Shown here: positions 32,961 through 44,499 of the stretch, one piece after another
How positions within the stretch are numbered: the stretch's first letter is position 1
How the letters are laid out: the number at the start of each line of letters is the position of its first letter
Source: Piezodorus guildinii
Taxonomy: Eukaryota > Arthropoda > Insecta > Hemiptera > Pentatomidae
DNA: 64,000 nucleotides
Assembly: GCA_023052935.1 (NCBI GenBank)
Contig: CM041292.1
Location: 87,589,169-87,653,168 of the forward strand
Direction of reading: 5' to 3'
The notes under the pieces: model-generated
The model's input: only the letters and a program-made list of their open reading frames with translations
Told to the model about the DNA's origin: nothing
The model's database searches: none
Made by a program: the position numbers and the translations under genes

Positions 32961-33749
32961 TTAGGTTTTAACAGAAGGTTTGGAACATCTTTGAATTAAA
33001 AGTCAACATTAAATAAATAGATATCCATTTTATTTTATTCTTGATCACAACCTAGATCATTTTATTGAAAGAGGAAAATAAATATTAATCCATTAATAAT
33101 TAGCTATATATTAACTCCAGGTCAGATCTGTAAAGTATGATAATGTTACCAAAACAAATGAGATTATTGGAGCTTGGCTACCTGCAATTTCTTAATATTT
33201 AAAAATCTACATCATTCTTTAATTTTATTTAATACAATAAGAAATTACCAACACCAGTATTACCTTAAATATAAAAAACTTTAAATGTAAAAAGTATTTA
33301 AATTTTTAAATTATGTAACATAAACATGACTATAAAATACTGAAAGACTGACAATTGATACATTTCAACCTCTGAAACCATTTAAATACTTTATTAATTG
33401 GCAAAAGTACTTTCATTTCAGAAATATTCAATCTTCTTTATAAAAGTAATTTATACCAATCCACTTAAAGTAGGATTGGTTAGAAGCTGACCTTTTTGTC
33501 ACTCTCACAAGCACTATCTGGCGCCTTTTGGCTGACTACCTACTAATTTATAGACATACTTGTTAGTATATTATGTTAAAATATTTGAAAAATATATACA
33601 GATATTTATCTGTACTATCACTAATTTCAAGTTTCTTTAGTAACGACTAATTAATAGTTGGTTTATTATAAAATCAATAAATTTTATTATTATTGTTTTT
33701 TCTATATTTTTATGATTTTCGCTTTCTATGAAGTTTTTATTATTTACAG
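32961..33749. other. Intron sequence
   Basis: AT-rich, ending in the acceptor ttatttacag for the last visible laminin exon. Nothing else seen. Confidence 0.5.
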
Positions 33750-33940
33750 GTGTAAATGCAATGGACATGCCAGTGAATGCATGTTTGTTGAGAGGGATGG
33801 GGAACTGAAGAAAGTTTGTAATTGTACTCACAATACAAAGGGTGATGATTGTGAAATGTGTGATGATTTTCATCAAGATGTTCCTTGGACTCCATGGACA
33901 TGGTCAAATTCATTTGAAATAGAAGCATCTGAATGCAAAC
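33750..33940 (+). CDS. LanB2: Laminin gamma exon (first laminin EGF-like repeat)
   Basis: This 191-nt exon has acceptor tttacag and donor gtaagt. It reads CKCNGHASECMFVERDGELK, then KVCNCTHNTKGDDCEMCDDF, then HQDVPWTPWTWSNSFEIEAS and ECKR. The eight cysteines of a laminin EGF-like module and the W-x(2)-ATA..A.EC ending are recognisable, although the usual Arg-Pro-W context is changed to VPWTPWTWSN. In laminin gamma this repeat directly follows LN. The exon ends after one base of the next codon. The next repeat (C.CNG.S..C.F) was not found in the remaining 30 kb. Confidence 0.95.
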
Positions 33941-34211
33941 GTAAGTTGGCTAATATAAATAATATAGCTCATTTTTTAAAAATTCTAAATTCAAATGATT
34001 GATGAATTACCATAAAAGAATTTCTAATATAATATAATTATATTCTCTACTAAGTCATGGAATCTTATTTTATTTTATTTATTTATATTACAAATGACCC
34101 TCAAGACTTGATAACAAATCCTATTTGGTCAGTGAACAATTTAAAAGAGATGCATGTACAAGTACAGAGTTATTGGAAGCATTGATTAAAATTAAAGTTT
34201 ACAATTTGTAT

Positions 34212-35016
34212 TTTTTTTAAAGAACAGCTCTATCTTTTTTTTATATTCAATTTGTCCAAGTTGTTTAAAAATTCAGCCTCTTCCTCTTGTGTAATGTCCC
34301 ATTCTCTTTTGTATTTTTTGCACCTGAAAACTAAGTGTTGCGGGTCTTCGGCTGTCCGCAGACTTCACATTTTCCATCTTTTTTTATTTTTAAAAGAGCA
34401 AAATGCTTGTAAGTGCACCGGTGGTTAGTCCTCAGTCTTACGATTCGTACGATACTCGTTCTTGTAAGTTTCTGATGCCGAGCAAACCATGGAACAAAGC
34501 TCACAGTAGGTTGTACCATATAGAAGTCTCTCCCTTTTGATTGTGACTCCCAGTCATACCTATCTTGTCATTCTCTTATTTCTTGTTTCCTTAAGTGTCT
34601 TAGGAGATCCTTCATGGGTACCTTGGCGTTCTCTTTCAATGGTTGCATTGTCCCAGCAGCTCTGTCAGCAGCCTCATTTAATCCTACGTGACTTGGAATC
34701 CATTGAAATTTGTAGTGGTTGTTGTCGGATATTATGGAGTTAATTATTTCAAATATTAAATATGAAGTAATTTTTCTGCTATTGATTGTTTTTAGTAGCT
34801 TACAAGAGGAGGCGGAGTCTGTCAGTATAACTACGTTAGTACTTGAATATGTATTACGACAATAATCTATGGCTTTCAAAATTGCAAGGAGTTCAGCACT
34901 GAAAATACTAAATTTATTAGGTATGGAGAATGAAATTGTATGTTCTTTACCTGGATCCACTATGGCTAACGCTGTTTGATGCCTCGGTATATATCTTCAC
35001 GTAGTCTGAATAATGG
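34212..35016 (-). pseudogene. I-clade LINE: RNase H and C-terminus
   Basis: Continues the element at 35017-36836 after a frameshift near 34961-35016, where KIYTEAS replaces the usual KIYTDGS. The frame 34960-34568 has FSAELLAILKAIDYC (Glu), ILTDSASS (Asp) and FQWIPSHVGLNEAADRAAG (final His and Asp). After another shift come a basic tail (to about 34230) and a short A-rich end at 34212-34219 (T-run on plus). A related fragment is at 712-1350. The loss of the first RNase H Asp is a probable inactivating change. Confidence 0.75.
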
Positions 35017-36836
35017 TTATCTATCATACTGAGAGCTAATTGTTTCAATATTAGGATTGTAAGACGATTTACAACCTTGATTCGTAGTTAGCTTGCAATT
35101 GCTTTCAAATTGTAGTATTCTGCACGGTAAAGGTTGTTGATTATCAGAAATGCTCTTTAAAATATATTTCTTCGTAAGCCATGTTCTTCTCAAGGTTAAT
35201 GGCATCTCTCCAGCTTCAGCTAACAGAGCATTCGTTGGTGTTGTTCTGAAAGCCACCAAGCATATTCTGATTGCGCAATTTTGGACACTATTTAAGCTGT
35301 TAATCATAGGTGATTTTGTTTCATTATAGATCACACAGCAGTAATCCAAGACAGGTCGTATGATAGATTTATATAATAATATCATATTTAAGGAATGAGA
35401 GCCCCAATGAACTCCGGCCAAAATTTTCAATATATTAACGTTTTTATATGCTTGGTTTTTAATGTTGGTCAAATGAGATTTGAAATCCTTTTTCCTGTCT
35501 AATGTAACACCCAGGAATTTTACTTCTTCTTGAGCAATAAGTTGGTGACAACTTATTGTGACATTATAGTCAGTTATTTGGAATTTTCTTTTTCTTGTGA
35601 AAGGGATCAATTTGCTTTTGCTAGGATTAAATTGGAATCCTATGTCATTGAAACTCTGCTTTAGTGATTCCAAGGCATCACATATGATTTTTTTCCCCGC
35701 CTCTGGTGATTTGACAACAGTATAAACCAGGAAGTCATCAGCAAATTGGATCATTTTGCAATACGGTGGTGGGTTTTTAATTATATGCTCTGTGTAAATA
35801 TTGAAAAGAATGGGACTGAGGACATCTCCCTGTGGCAGACCATTATAGGAATCGAAACTGACCGGACCTTCTTGAGTATGGATCAAATACGTACGGGCAG
35901 ATAAGTAATTCGCTATCCAATTGGTTATGAGATGCGAGGTTCCTATTTCTTTCAGTTTTCTTATGAGGATTTGAGTCTTGACATTGTCGTAATCTCTTTC
36001 CAGGTCGACAGTTACAGCTAATAAAATGTTTTTCTGTTGGAAAGTTTTATATATGTCGTTTTTTAGATACCAGATTGCATCATTAGTAGATTTATTTTTG
36101 CGAAAACCAAAACACTGAGGACTCAGTATTTCTTTCTGCTCTAAGAACCACTCCAATCTGTGTTTAATTAATATATTAAAAAGTTTGGCCAGACAAGGAA
36201 TTAGGGCTATTGGTCGATATGAAGATATGGTCATTAAGTCCTTTCCTGGTTTTGGGATTGGAACAATCTGAGTGGTTCGCCATTGACAAGGAACTTGTGA
36301 TCGAAACCAAATTTGATTATAAGCACTTAAAAGTTGATTTTTAATATGGGGAGGTAAGAGATGGATCATGGTATAATTGATCTCATCAACTCCAGGTGCA
36401 GTACCTTTTTTTCCTTTTAATGCTGCATTTAGTTCCGTAATCCGGAAGGGGCTGGTCAGTAGATTTTCAGTTTGAGTAGATCTTGTGTGTTGGACTTGGA
36501 TCTTAAGTCTTGGCTCAAAAATGTTACAAATCTGTTGTAGGAAAGAAGAAGCATTTTTTCGATTTTTAGTTATTACGTTTTCTCCGATACGCTTTTTCCC
36601 TCTTATAGTCGCTATTTTGTGCCACATGTTGCCTATTTGTTGAGGGGTTATGGAGTCTATGTATTTTTTCCATGAGTCCTTTTTGCTTTTTTTATCAAAG
36701 TTTTCATTTTATTAATTTTATACCTCATGATTTTGTAATTCTCAATGGTCATATTTCTCTTATATTCCTTAATGGATTTTAGTTTCTCTTTATTTGCATT
36801 GTTGAGTGATTTATTCCACCAGAAAATTTGAGTTTT
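35017..36836 (-). pseudogene. I-clade LINE: reverse transcriptase
   Basis: Most of the RT lies in a single 536-codon frame (36627-35017). It begins MWHKIATIRGKKRIGENV and has SPFRITELNAALKGKKGTAP, YRPIALIPCLAKLFNILI, VDLERDYDNV (about residue 209; the usual A before Y is R), GLPQGDVLSPILF (about 267), FADDF (about 294), and a thumb ending with ILAGVHWGSHS and YCCVIYNE. Upstream to 36836 a shifted frame gives IFWWNKSLNNANKEKLKSIK, the conserved pre-RT stretch. The endonuclease is absent, so it is 5'-truncated. The clade call rests on the F/YADD context, the GLPQGDVLSP form and the RNase H that follows. Confidence 0.8.
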
Positions 36837-37139
36837 TTTTTTTTATTCAATCTTTCAAATATCAACAGAGATGCTCATATCAAATTATGCAGCGAAAATT
36901 CAGTTTAACTCACCTGTTTTGCAATATTATTGGTTTGAGAAAAAATTTTGACCAAAAATGGCCTTTCCCACCTGTTTGACTATTTTGTTTACTAAATCCT
37001 CCAGAGCAAACTTCAAACTTCGATAGATCATATTATATTGATTCTGATATAGAAAAAAAAAAAAAAAAAAAAATAGAAGATTAGAATAACTTTAAAAGAA
37101 GGGACATTGTAAATATTCATTGATTTTGATTAGGTGACT

Positions 37140-37400
37140 TGGTTTGGATGAAAATATGAAAAACTTTAGGTCACCCACACTGAGGCCTTTTCCTGTCTGG
37201 CATGCTTTTATATATTTTTACAGGGCCCATGCCATTTACCATCCTGAGCACATGCCCAATCCACTTCATTCCTTGCCACCTGGCAAAGTTTGAAATAATA
37301 AGATATTGATATTCAGTGTATAGTTTGCGTTTCTGCACAGACCCCAAATTTTCATTTTTCTTAACAGGTCTAAGAATCTTTCGAAGTAGTCAACCTTTAG
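37140..37400 (-). pseudogene. RTE-type LINE C-terminal fragment
   Basis: Minus-strand text KILRPVKKNENLGSVQKRKL, then YTEYQYLIISNFARWQGMKW, then IGHVLRMVN and KIYKSMPDRKRP, is the conserved end of RTE pol (...RL.WLGHV.RM...R.P.K...), in good frame over about 75 residues before a stop. It belongs to the same clade as 31600-32960, with opposite orientation. Confidence 0.65.
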
Positions 37401-38519
37401 TATATTTTAGTTCTAGAATTTTATATTTAAGAAGAGCATCCTCACTCCATAATTGTTTTTGTTTGTTGATCACTCCATTTCTGTAATATGCTAAAGCAAT
37501 TTTTAATGATAAAAACAAAATAAATAAATGTTTGCATCAAAACAGCACAATTCTCATTTTAATTTTAAGTTGATTAAAAACTTGATTTTGATAAGCAATA
37601 TAATTAAAATATGTGTGTTGCGCACCCCTGATTTTCAACTTTAGTTAACTGTAGTCTTTTTTAATTTAACAATTTTCAATATTTACTCACTTTTCACTGA
37701 TTCTTGTTTTTCATTTTTTTATCATTATTGATTTTAATATCATTATTTCAGTTTTTCAAGGATTATTGATTTATTATCTCATTAAAAATCTTTACATCGT
37801 ATCTTGTTACATATTAGTTCTGATGAAGATATACGGTGTGTGTGGAGATGATTGCATATTAGTAGTTTTCAGTATTTTTGTAATTCATTGACCATAACCT
37901 TCATTCATCATTCTTCAACATGAGAATGGAAATATGTAAAATGTCCTTTTGCTGCAGATAGGCAGATATAAATACACAAGATGAACTGTTAGTTAAGGTC
38001 ACACATTTTTAGTGTTAATCTAAACCCCAACAATTTATTTTTTTTTAAATATATATTTTAGTTGATTAGCTCTTTTCTTCTCCTTTTCTGCAACCAAATT
38101 GGTAGATCTTATTTCTTTGATGTGATTTGTTTTATAAATATCTTTATTATTCGACCACTCTCCTTATTACTGTATTTCAAAAACAAACTGCAAGTAAATA
38201 AACATTTTATAATACAACCCATAACATAACATTTTTAGCATAAGGCAATAGTTCCCTACAAAATATTTTGCAGACCCCTTCAAATCATTTCAATACCAAG
38301 GACCTCCTAAATTTTAAAAATCTAAATCCTAAATATTAGATATATTTTTAGTTGGCTCTTCCATACCGCGTAAAGTTCTTGTGAAATACCACTGTTTCCG
38401 AAACTCAGTATATAAAAATGGTAGAGTATTGAAAAAAAAAAATAAAATAAAATCAATCAGTCATCCCAGACTGAAAATATATCCACTATTAAAAAAAAAA
38501 AAAAAAAAATTAAAATTCA
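37401..38519. other. AT-rich sequence, no gene seen
   Basis: Contains a family A end echo at 37610-37640 (gtgtgttgcgcacccctgat) and several A-runs. The downstream laminin exons are not visible. Confidence 0.4.
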
Positions 38520-38810
38520 TCAGTCATAGGGACTGCCGATAGAAGGGAAAACATTTTTTTTTAAACCTATTTGCACTGGAATTTTGTTGGAAAGAAGAGA
38601 ACATTTGTAAAAGTATATTATGTTGAGAATGCATGTTTTGTTATTATTGTTTCATTTAATTGTAAAATATCATCACCTTGCAGAGTATATCTTGAATTGT
38701 GCCATTGTTATCTGACTGTGACTGTAGACTGTATGAGTTGGTGGTACACTTGGCACATTTTTTTGATGGACCTACCATTTGTATCATGGAAATTCGTACG
38801 TTTTGAAACA
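38520..38810 (+). repeat. Duplicated block A, copy 1
   Basis: Matches 43740-44040 in the same orientation (ggaattttgttggaaagaag, gagaatgcatgttttgttat and onward to gacctaccatttgtatca), with small indels. It has no coding value. Confidence 0.7.
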
Positions 38811-38867
38811 TGCTTAAAATTATTTCAAAATATTGATCTATCTGTGAAAGAATTAAATTAGTCGCTC

Positions 38868-39001
38868 TTTTTACTTCCACTTTCTTATAGAAATTTATAG
38901 TAAGGGAAAATATTGCGATCGTGAAATTTTTCTAATTCCAGTTTTCAACGGAAATACACGTTTTAGTGTCCCCTGAGTCCAAATGACCAAGTCCCGAAAA
39001 A

Positions 39002-39037
<36 letters not shown>

Positions 39038-40077
39038 TAGCTCCTGGGCGAAAACTAAAAGTGCTATGAAACTGAAATTTTATATTTAAGACAACTACAT
39101 GCACGAGATATTATATGTAGGTTTCATTCTGATTGAAATAGTCTGAAAGGTTTTAAATGCCGATATTTGAAATTTTTTTCCTCTAAAGTACCTTTCATTT
39201 TGTAGATTTAAAAAAAACAAAAAAACTATGGGGGTCTACTAAACCATCGAATTCCTCTCGCATCCAATCCTTGCAGTCCAAAATCCTTCGTAAAATCCTC
39301 AATGCTCCTTACTTCGTTACTAATAAAATCATCCATAAAGACCTAAATATCCCATTAGTTGAAGACTTGGCCCGTTACAGATATACCTCTTTTCATTCCA
39401 AACTCCCTGCCCACTCAAACCCCCTTATCCGTGACCTCTCCTCCATATCTATTCCCGACAACCCACCGAGGCGCCTTAAAAGAAGATGGCCAGAGACCTT
39501 CTAACATAAGACATTGGAGTGCTACCAATGGGTAGTTTCTTCTCAGGACTATCATGTGTACTAATCATATATAAAGCCTATTTACTTGTTGTATTTATTT
39601 AATACAGTTGTAAATTTCTTTAAATAAATAAATAAAAAAAAAAAAAAAAAAAAAAAATAGAATGTTATCTTTTTAACATTCATAAATAACGGGTAAATAT
39701 GCAAGTTGAGCGAATTTGATAAACAACTAAAGGAGAAAAGTTCAAAAATATTTTTTTATGCGATTTTTGTATTTTTGAACATTAAAACAGAAATATAAAT
39801 GCATAATATACCGTTGGACAGCTCACGATTTTAGAAAAAATATTATTTTATACACAATATTCTAAAAGTTAACGGAGGGTGATGAAAAGCCGATAAAATT
39901 GACTGATTGTTTTAGATGATAACATAATAGATTATTTAATAAAACACATGTTTCTATTCAAACTTAATTTAATTATTTCTTTAACTATTTATTTTAATCT
40001 CTAAATCTATTTATAACTTCTAAAATTGATTTAACATCGGAGGTAAGTGAAAGTCGTGTGTTGCGCGCACCTTTTTT
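38868..40077 (+). repeat. Repeat family A, long member
   Basis: Starts tttttacttccactttctta, continues attgcgatcgtgaaa, then ccagttttcaacggaaatac, then (TG)n at 39003-39036, and ends ggaggtaagtgaaagtcgtg followed by tgttgcgcgcacc. Its interior is interrupted by a Jockey insertion at 39228-39656. Shared with 41108-42010 and 59435-60560 over their whole length. No ORF; class unknown. Confidence 0.75.
39228..39656 (+). pseudogene. Jockey LINE 3' end with poly(A), inserted in family A
   Basis: Reads LWGSTKPSNSSRIQSLQSKI, then LRKILNAPYFVTNKIIHKDL, NIPLVEDLARYR, and ends PPRRLKRRWPETF and a stop, the same terminus as the intact copy (PPRRLKRQWPRDLL). The 3' UTR leads to aataaataaataaa and a long A-run at 39625-39656. 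The frame is open for about 90 codons, so it is a fairly young 5'-truncated insertion. Confidence 0.85.
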
Positions 40078-40164
40078 GGCTGTGTTGATATTTACTACCC
40101 TTAATTTTCTCTTCATCTTGAATTTCGGCATTGTAATTGGAATTATTCTCTGTACGATTTAAAT

Positions 40165-40580
40165 TTAAAAAACAAGATCATCATGATTTAGCTTCTTATG
40201 TTTAAATATTTTCATGCAATGTTTTAATAGTATTTACAAATATCGATATTTTACAGTCAAGAGAATCAAGATATTCATTATATTAACTATATATACAGTA
40301 AAAGCTAAGTTCTAAGACATAGTTAACTACCATGTCTTTACTCATTTCATTTGTAACTGATTTTAATTTAATTAAATACTGAAATAACGATATTTTGTGC
40401 CTATATTACACCGATATCGATGTAGTTCACGGAAATCGTAAAAAATGGACAGTTATACACAGACCGCCAGTCTAGAGTATGTTGGTAACGTTACCATGGG
40501 GACGAAATCAAACCTTTTACCCCTGGCAAAAATCGCTTAACGTGCCTAAAGAAGTTTTCACTTGAAAAAGAACCAGGCTC
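40165..40580 (+). repeat. Duplicated block B, copy 1
   Basis: Matches 48830-49260 in the same orientation (agatcatcatgattt, gtcaagagaa, aagttctaagaca, ggtaacgttaccatgg, aaagttttcactt), and its 3' third matches 49630-49760. No ORF. Confidence 0.7.
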
Positions 40581-41107
40581 TATGAGCTTACTTCAGTACG
40601 CGAAACATTGAATTACTGAAATTTTAATATAGGCATTTCTTCAAATACTCATACAAAAATTTAATAGTGTTCATTATCTCATGCGACACATCTGTCCTTT
40701 AAAATTACTATTTTCGAAAGGTTAGAAAATGAGCAATTTTAAGATTGTGGTTTTGCAGTAGCAGTCACATGTCAGTGATCATCACTAGCTGTTAAATATA
40801 TCATGTCATAGCTTGGTGTTATTTATATCAGTTAGAATGTTGAATTTATCTGGGTAGAGCATGTCTGATTCTTATTTAAACCTAAGGCTTCACAAATATT
40901 TTACGTCAAGGTAATTTAAAGTTATTCACCAGTGACATCTCGGAAACCTCTTGGAGATCATCTGCGGACCACTTGTTGGAAACCACTGGCATAAGGTATT
41001 AAGAAACTAATGCCTGTTATTTGCTGAAAAAGGAATTTTGGATTAATGACTTTACAATTCATTTCCGATCAAACAGAGTATTTCCTCTTCGTAGATATTT
41101 GATATCA
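40581..41107. other. Non-coding sequence between repeats
   Basis: No gene or repeat family identified. Confidence 0.4.
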
Positions 41108-42010
41108 TTTTTACTTTCACTTATCTATAAATGAAATATATAGTAAGGTAAAGTATTGCGATCGTGAAAATTTTCCAATTCCAGTTATCAACGGAAATAC
41201 ACGTTTTAGTGTCTCCTGAGTCCAAATGACCAAGTCCCGAAAAAAGGTCTGTGTGTGTGGTAACTCCCGGGCAAAAACGACAATGCCTATGTAACTGAAA
41301 TTTCATATTTAAGACAAATATACGCCCGAGATGTTACAAAACCTTTTTCATCAAAATGAGATTACCAGAAGAGCCACTTTATACCGTGCATTTTACACTT
41401 TTTTTCGATTTTCTCGAAAACGGTTCGACGATTTTGATTAAACTCGCTTTATCAATGTAAAATTTAATTGGCTTTCACATCATGTAGGTTTCATTCTGAT
41501 AGAAATAATCTGACAAGGCTTAAATGCCTATATTTCTTTCTCTAAAGTACCTTTAATTTTATAGATAAAAAAAAAAAAAAAAACTGGAATATCATCTTAT
41601 TACCATTGATAAATAACCGATAAATATGCAAGTTGAGCGAATTTGATAAACAACTAAAGGAGAAAAGGGCAAACATACTTTTTTATGCAATTTTTGTGTT
41701 TTTGAACACAAGAATAGTAATATAGATGTATAATATACCGTTGGGTAGCTAAAGCTTTTAGAAAAAATATTATCTAATACACGGAATTGTAAAAGTTAAT
41801 GGAGAGTGATGAAAAGCCGATAAAACTAACTGATTGCTGAATATAAAAATATAATAAATTTTTTATTAAAACACATATTTCTATTGAAATTCAAAATAAT
41901 TAATTCTTTAACAATTTATTTGTAAATTTAAATGTATTTAAAAATTCTTAAATTTATTTTAACAACGGAGGTAAGTGAAAGTCGTATGTTGAGCGCACCA
42001 GATGTTTTTT
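41108..42010 (+). repeat. Repeat family A, uninterrupted long member
   Basis: About 900 bp and the cleanest long copy: start tttttactttcacttat, then ttgcgatcgtgaaaattttc and a gtgtctcctgagtccaaat block, and end ggaggtaagtgaaagtcgta followed by tgttgagcgcaccaga. Useful as the reference for the other copies. Confidence 0.75.
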
Positions 42011-43133
42011 TCATTAGGTTTATGACGTATGATTATTTGTTAGAAACGGCAGGTCGGCCAAATGTTAGAAATTAAACAGGAGCACCAGGCCAAAGTGTCG
42101 TCTGCACGAATCCCATAGAAGAAGAGATTTAGCTATAAATCAGGGCGAATCGTGCTGGGCGACGTGCAACACGATTCTAACATCAACACAACTTTTAGTT
42201 CACGTATTTCTCCCCCCAGGCTTCAAATAGTGGAAATTTGGTACTTACTTTGGTAGTTTGTTGGTTTAGCCTGGTTTATATTACAATAAATTGACATAAT
42301 CAGATCAATTCAAATATCTTGTCATATTAAAAAAGTTAGGGATTATTTTTTTTTTTTTTTTAAGATAATGGAAAACGCACACGAGCTATTTCTGCTATGA
42401 GTAAAATCATCGTTTTAATATACTGAAAGGAATTAGGCCAGGTGGCGGTCAGTAAATGAAACAACTAAATGGTTTCAACCATTTATTGCTTGTCAACGTT
42501 TCGACCCCCATTGTGGGTCATCATCACGGCTAAAAAGATACAAAAGAAATACAATTACAATAACATTAAATACAATATTATATAAACCTTTGAGTTAGAG
42601 AATTCCGGTATGAAATATATAATATATATATAATATTATATATATATATATAATATATATATAATATATATATATATATGTAAAGAAATCAATTAATTAA
42701 TGAAATAGGAAACATTAAAATATGGAGTAGAGTGGAGATACGTACTGTATCGTGGGCGAATGGAAAATATAGAAGAAATGTAGGTAGAATGGAAAGTACG
42801 TACCGTATTTGTAGACCGGATCTGACAACAATGGGTTTTAATATAATTGATTGAATGAAAAGAGAGATGAATCATATAGGAGTAAACTTTTGATCAAATC
42901 AGTATTGTCACTAGCAGTTATGGAGCATGAAAAAATGAGGACTACGGAAGTTATGAGAGTTCTACGATAGTCACTGTGAGAATATTGTTGCGGCGAGTTC
43001 TTTAGGAATAGAAATAAACCAACGCTTGAAACTAAGTATAAATTATATACCTATACAAGGAGTCCCAGGGGCTCTTCTTAAACAAATGCTGTAGTTAATC
43101 AATGCTTGGCGGAAAGAAAACTCCTACAACTCA
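42011..43133. other. Non-coding sequence with a decayed PLE end
   Basis: 42491-42532 (minus strand) carries a hammerhead-like string: gtgatgatgacccac, loop, gggggtcgaaacgttgac. The invariant first C of CTGATGA is G, so it is probably dead. 42600-42680 is a TA-rich palindromic run. Nothing else assigned. Confidence 0.45.
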
Positions 43134-43327
43134 CTCCCCATAGCACGGCAGCACAATAGAAAGAAAGAAAACTGCATTGGCGCTTGCGGATCCTAAAGGT
43201 ATGCACTTATTGTTACATTCTCCTATGCCGGATGAAGAACAATTAATCTGAATCCAATCGTCCGATTTGTGAGTCAGATAAGTGGGATCGGAAGGACTCT
43301 TGTTTAAGAAACGCAGACCTTCCCTAA
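43134..43327 (-). other. Candidate exon, unknown protein
   Basis: On the minus strand the interval is bounded by a good acceptor (tttttgtcttttag at 43328) and donor-like a|gtgagt at 43133. It reads EGLRFLNKSPSDPTYLTHKS, then DDWIQINCSSSGIGECNNKC, then IPLGSASANAVFFLSIVLPC, YG. GC content is higher than in the flanks. Four or five Cys and a hydrophobic stretch are seen. I do not recognise the family; it may be a real exon or chance. Confidence 0.25.
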
Positions 43328-44164
43328 AAGACAAAAAAATTGCTAGAACTTTTCAAAGAGTTCAACGGGATAGGCCTCTGATTTGATCATGCGGATGGAA
43401 GACATTTTATTATACACTAAAGGAGACATAGAAATAGATATTTTCTTAGGTTGAAGATAAGTTGCCGGGAGAAATATGATATAGACATATCACGTCGGAA
43501 AGCTAAAGATTTCAAAAAAATATTATTTAACATAATTTCCTAGAGAGTGCAACGCATAAAAGTGTTAAATCGTTTAATGGTAAATAAATATTAAAATGTA
43601 AACTAGATTTGTACTTTTAACACTTATTTCTAGTAGAGGTGGGCGTGAAAGTTACACTTCAGAATATTAGGTTTCGTGTCAAACAGACAGAAATATTTAT
43701 CTTTTCATGGAAATAGAACAGAAAAAAAAGTTACAATTCAGGTAATCATAGAGACTGCCAATAGAAGTGAAAACTTTTTGTTTTAATTCTCGATTTGCGC
43801 TGGAATTTTGTTGGAAAGAAGAGTAAGTTCGTTAAAGTAGATTATGTTGAGAATGCATGTTTTGTTATTATTGTTTCATTTAATTGTAAAACATTATCAC
43901 TCTGTAGAGATATATCATCTTGTATTTCATGTTAAAGAAAATGAAAAGTATTTCATCCTAATCTGAATGTGACTATAGACTGTGTGAGTTGGTGGTTCAC
44001 ATAGCCTTTTATATGGACCTGCCATTTGTATCAAGGATAAGATTTATAGTTCTTTCACAGAGATAACCTCAATTTCTCTCCCAAGCAAACAAAAAACATA
44101 TGTTTTAATTAGTAATTAAATACACATTGTGATTAATTGAAATCTATATTATTAAAATGAATTT
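43328..44164. repeat. Family A remnant and duplicated block A, copy 2
   Basis: 43480-43560 matches the family A interior (aaagctaaagatttcaaaaa, then tattattta). 43740-44040 is the second copy of block A. The rest is AT-rich filler up to the Jockey target site. Confidence 0.55.
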
Positions 44165-44499
44165 AATTTTCAAATGGGATATCAGCTGATGCGCTCGATG
44201 ATAACAGTCATACGTTACATCGTCTCTCAGATTTTTGCTTTTTTCAGTAGGAATTCGCTAGAATTCAGTCTGGAGAACATCACTAGACCTCAGGAATATT
44301 ACGGCAGTGAATATTGGAGAAGTTTCGGTAAGCAAAGTTATAATTTACTTTGTACAATCACGAAAAAGTGAAAGAAGGGTCACTGATCAGCTGATTGCCG
44401 CTAGCTCGGCAAGCTCGGGCTTGCTTTTCTTTTAATTATCTTTCTTTTATCTTTAATTCTTATCTCATTATTTATTTATTATTATTATTTTCTTAATCA

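Noticed and set aside
44248..44327. An 80-bp stretch between a good acceptor (ttttttcag) and donor (gtaagc), coding for text like ITRPQEYYGSEYWRSFG, first considered as an exon or an amidated peptide
   Set aside because: The 12-bp TSD at 44165-44176 and 48761-48772 shows that it lies in the 5' UTR of the full-length Jockey element. Its phase also does not fit the laminin transcript.
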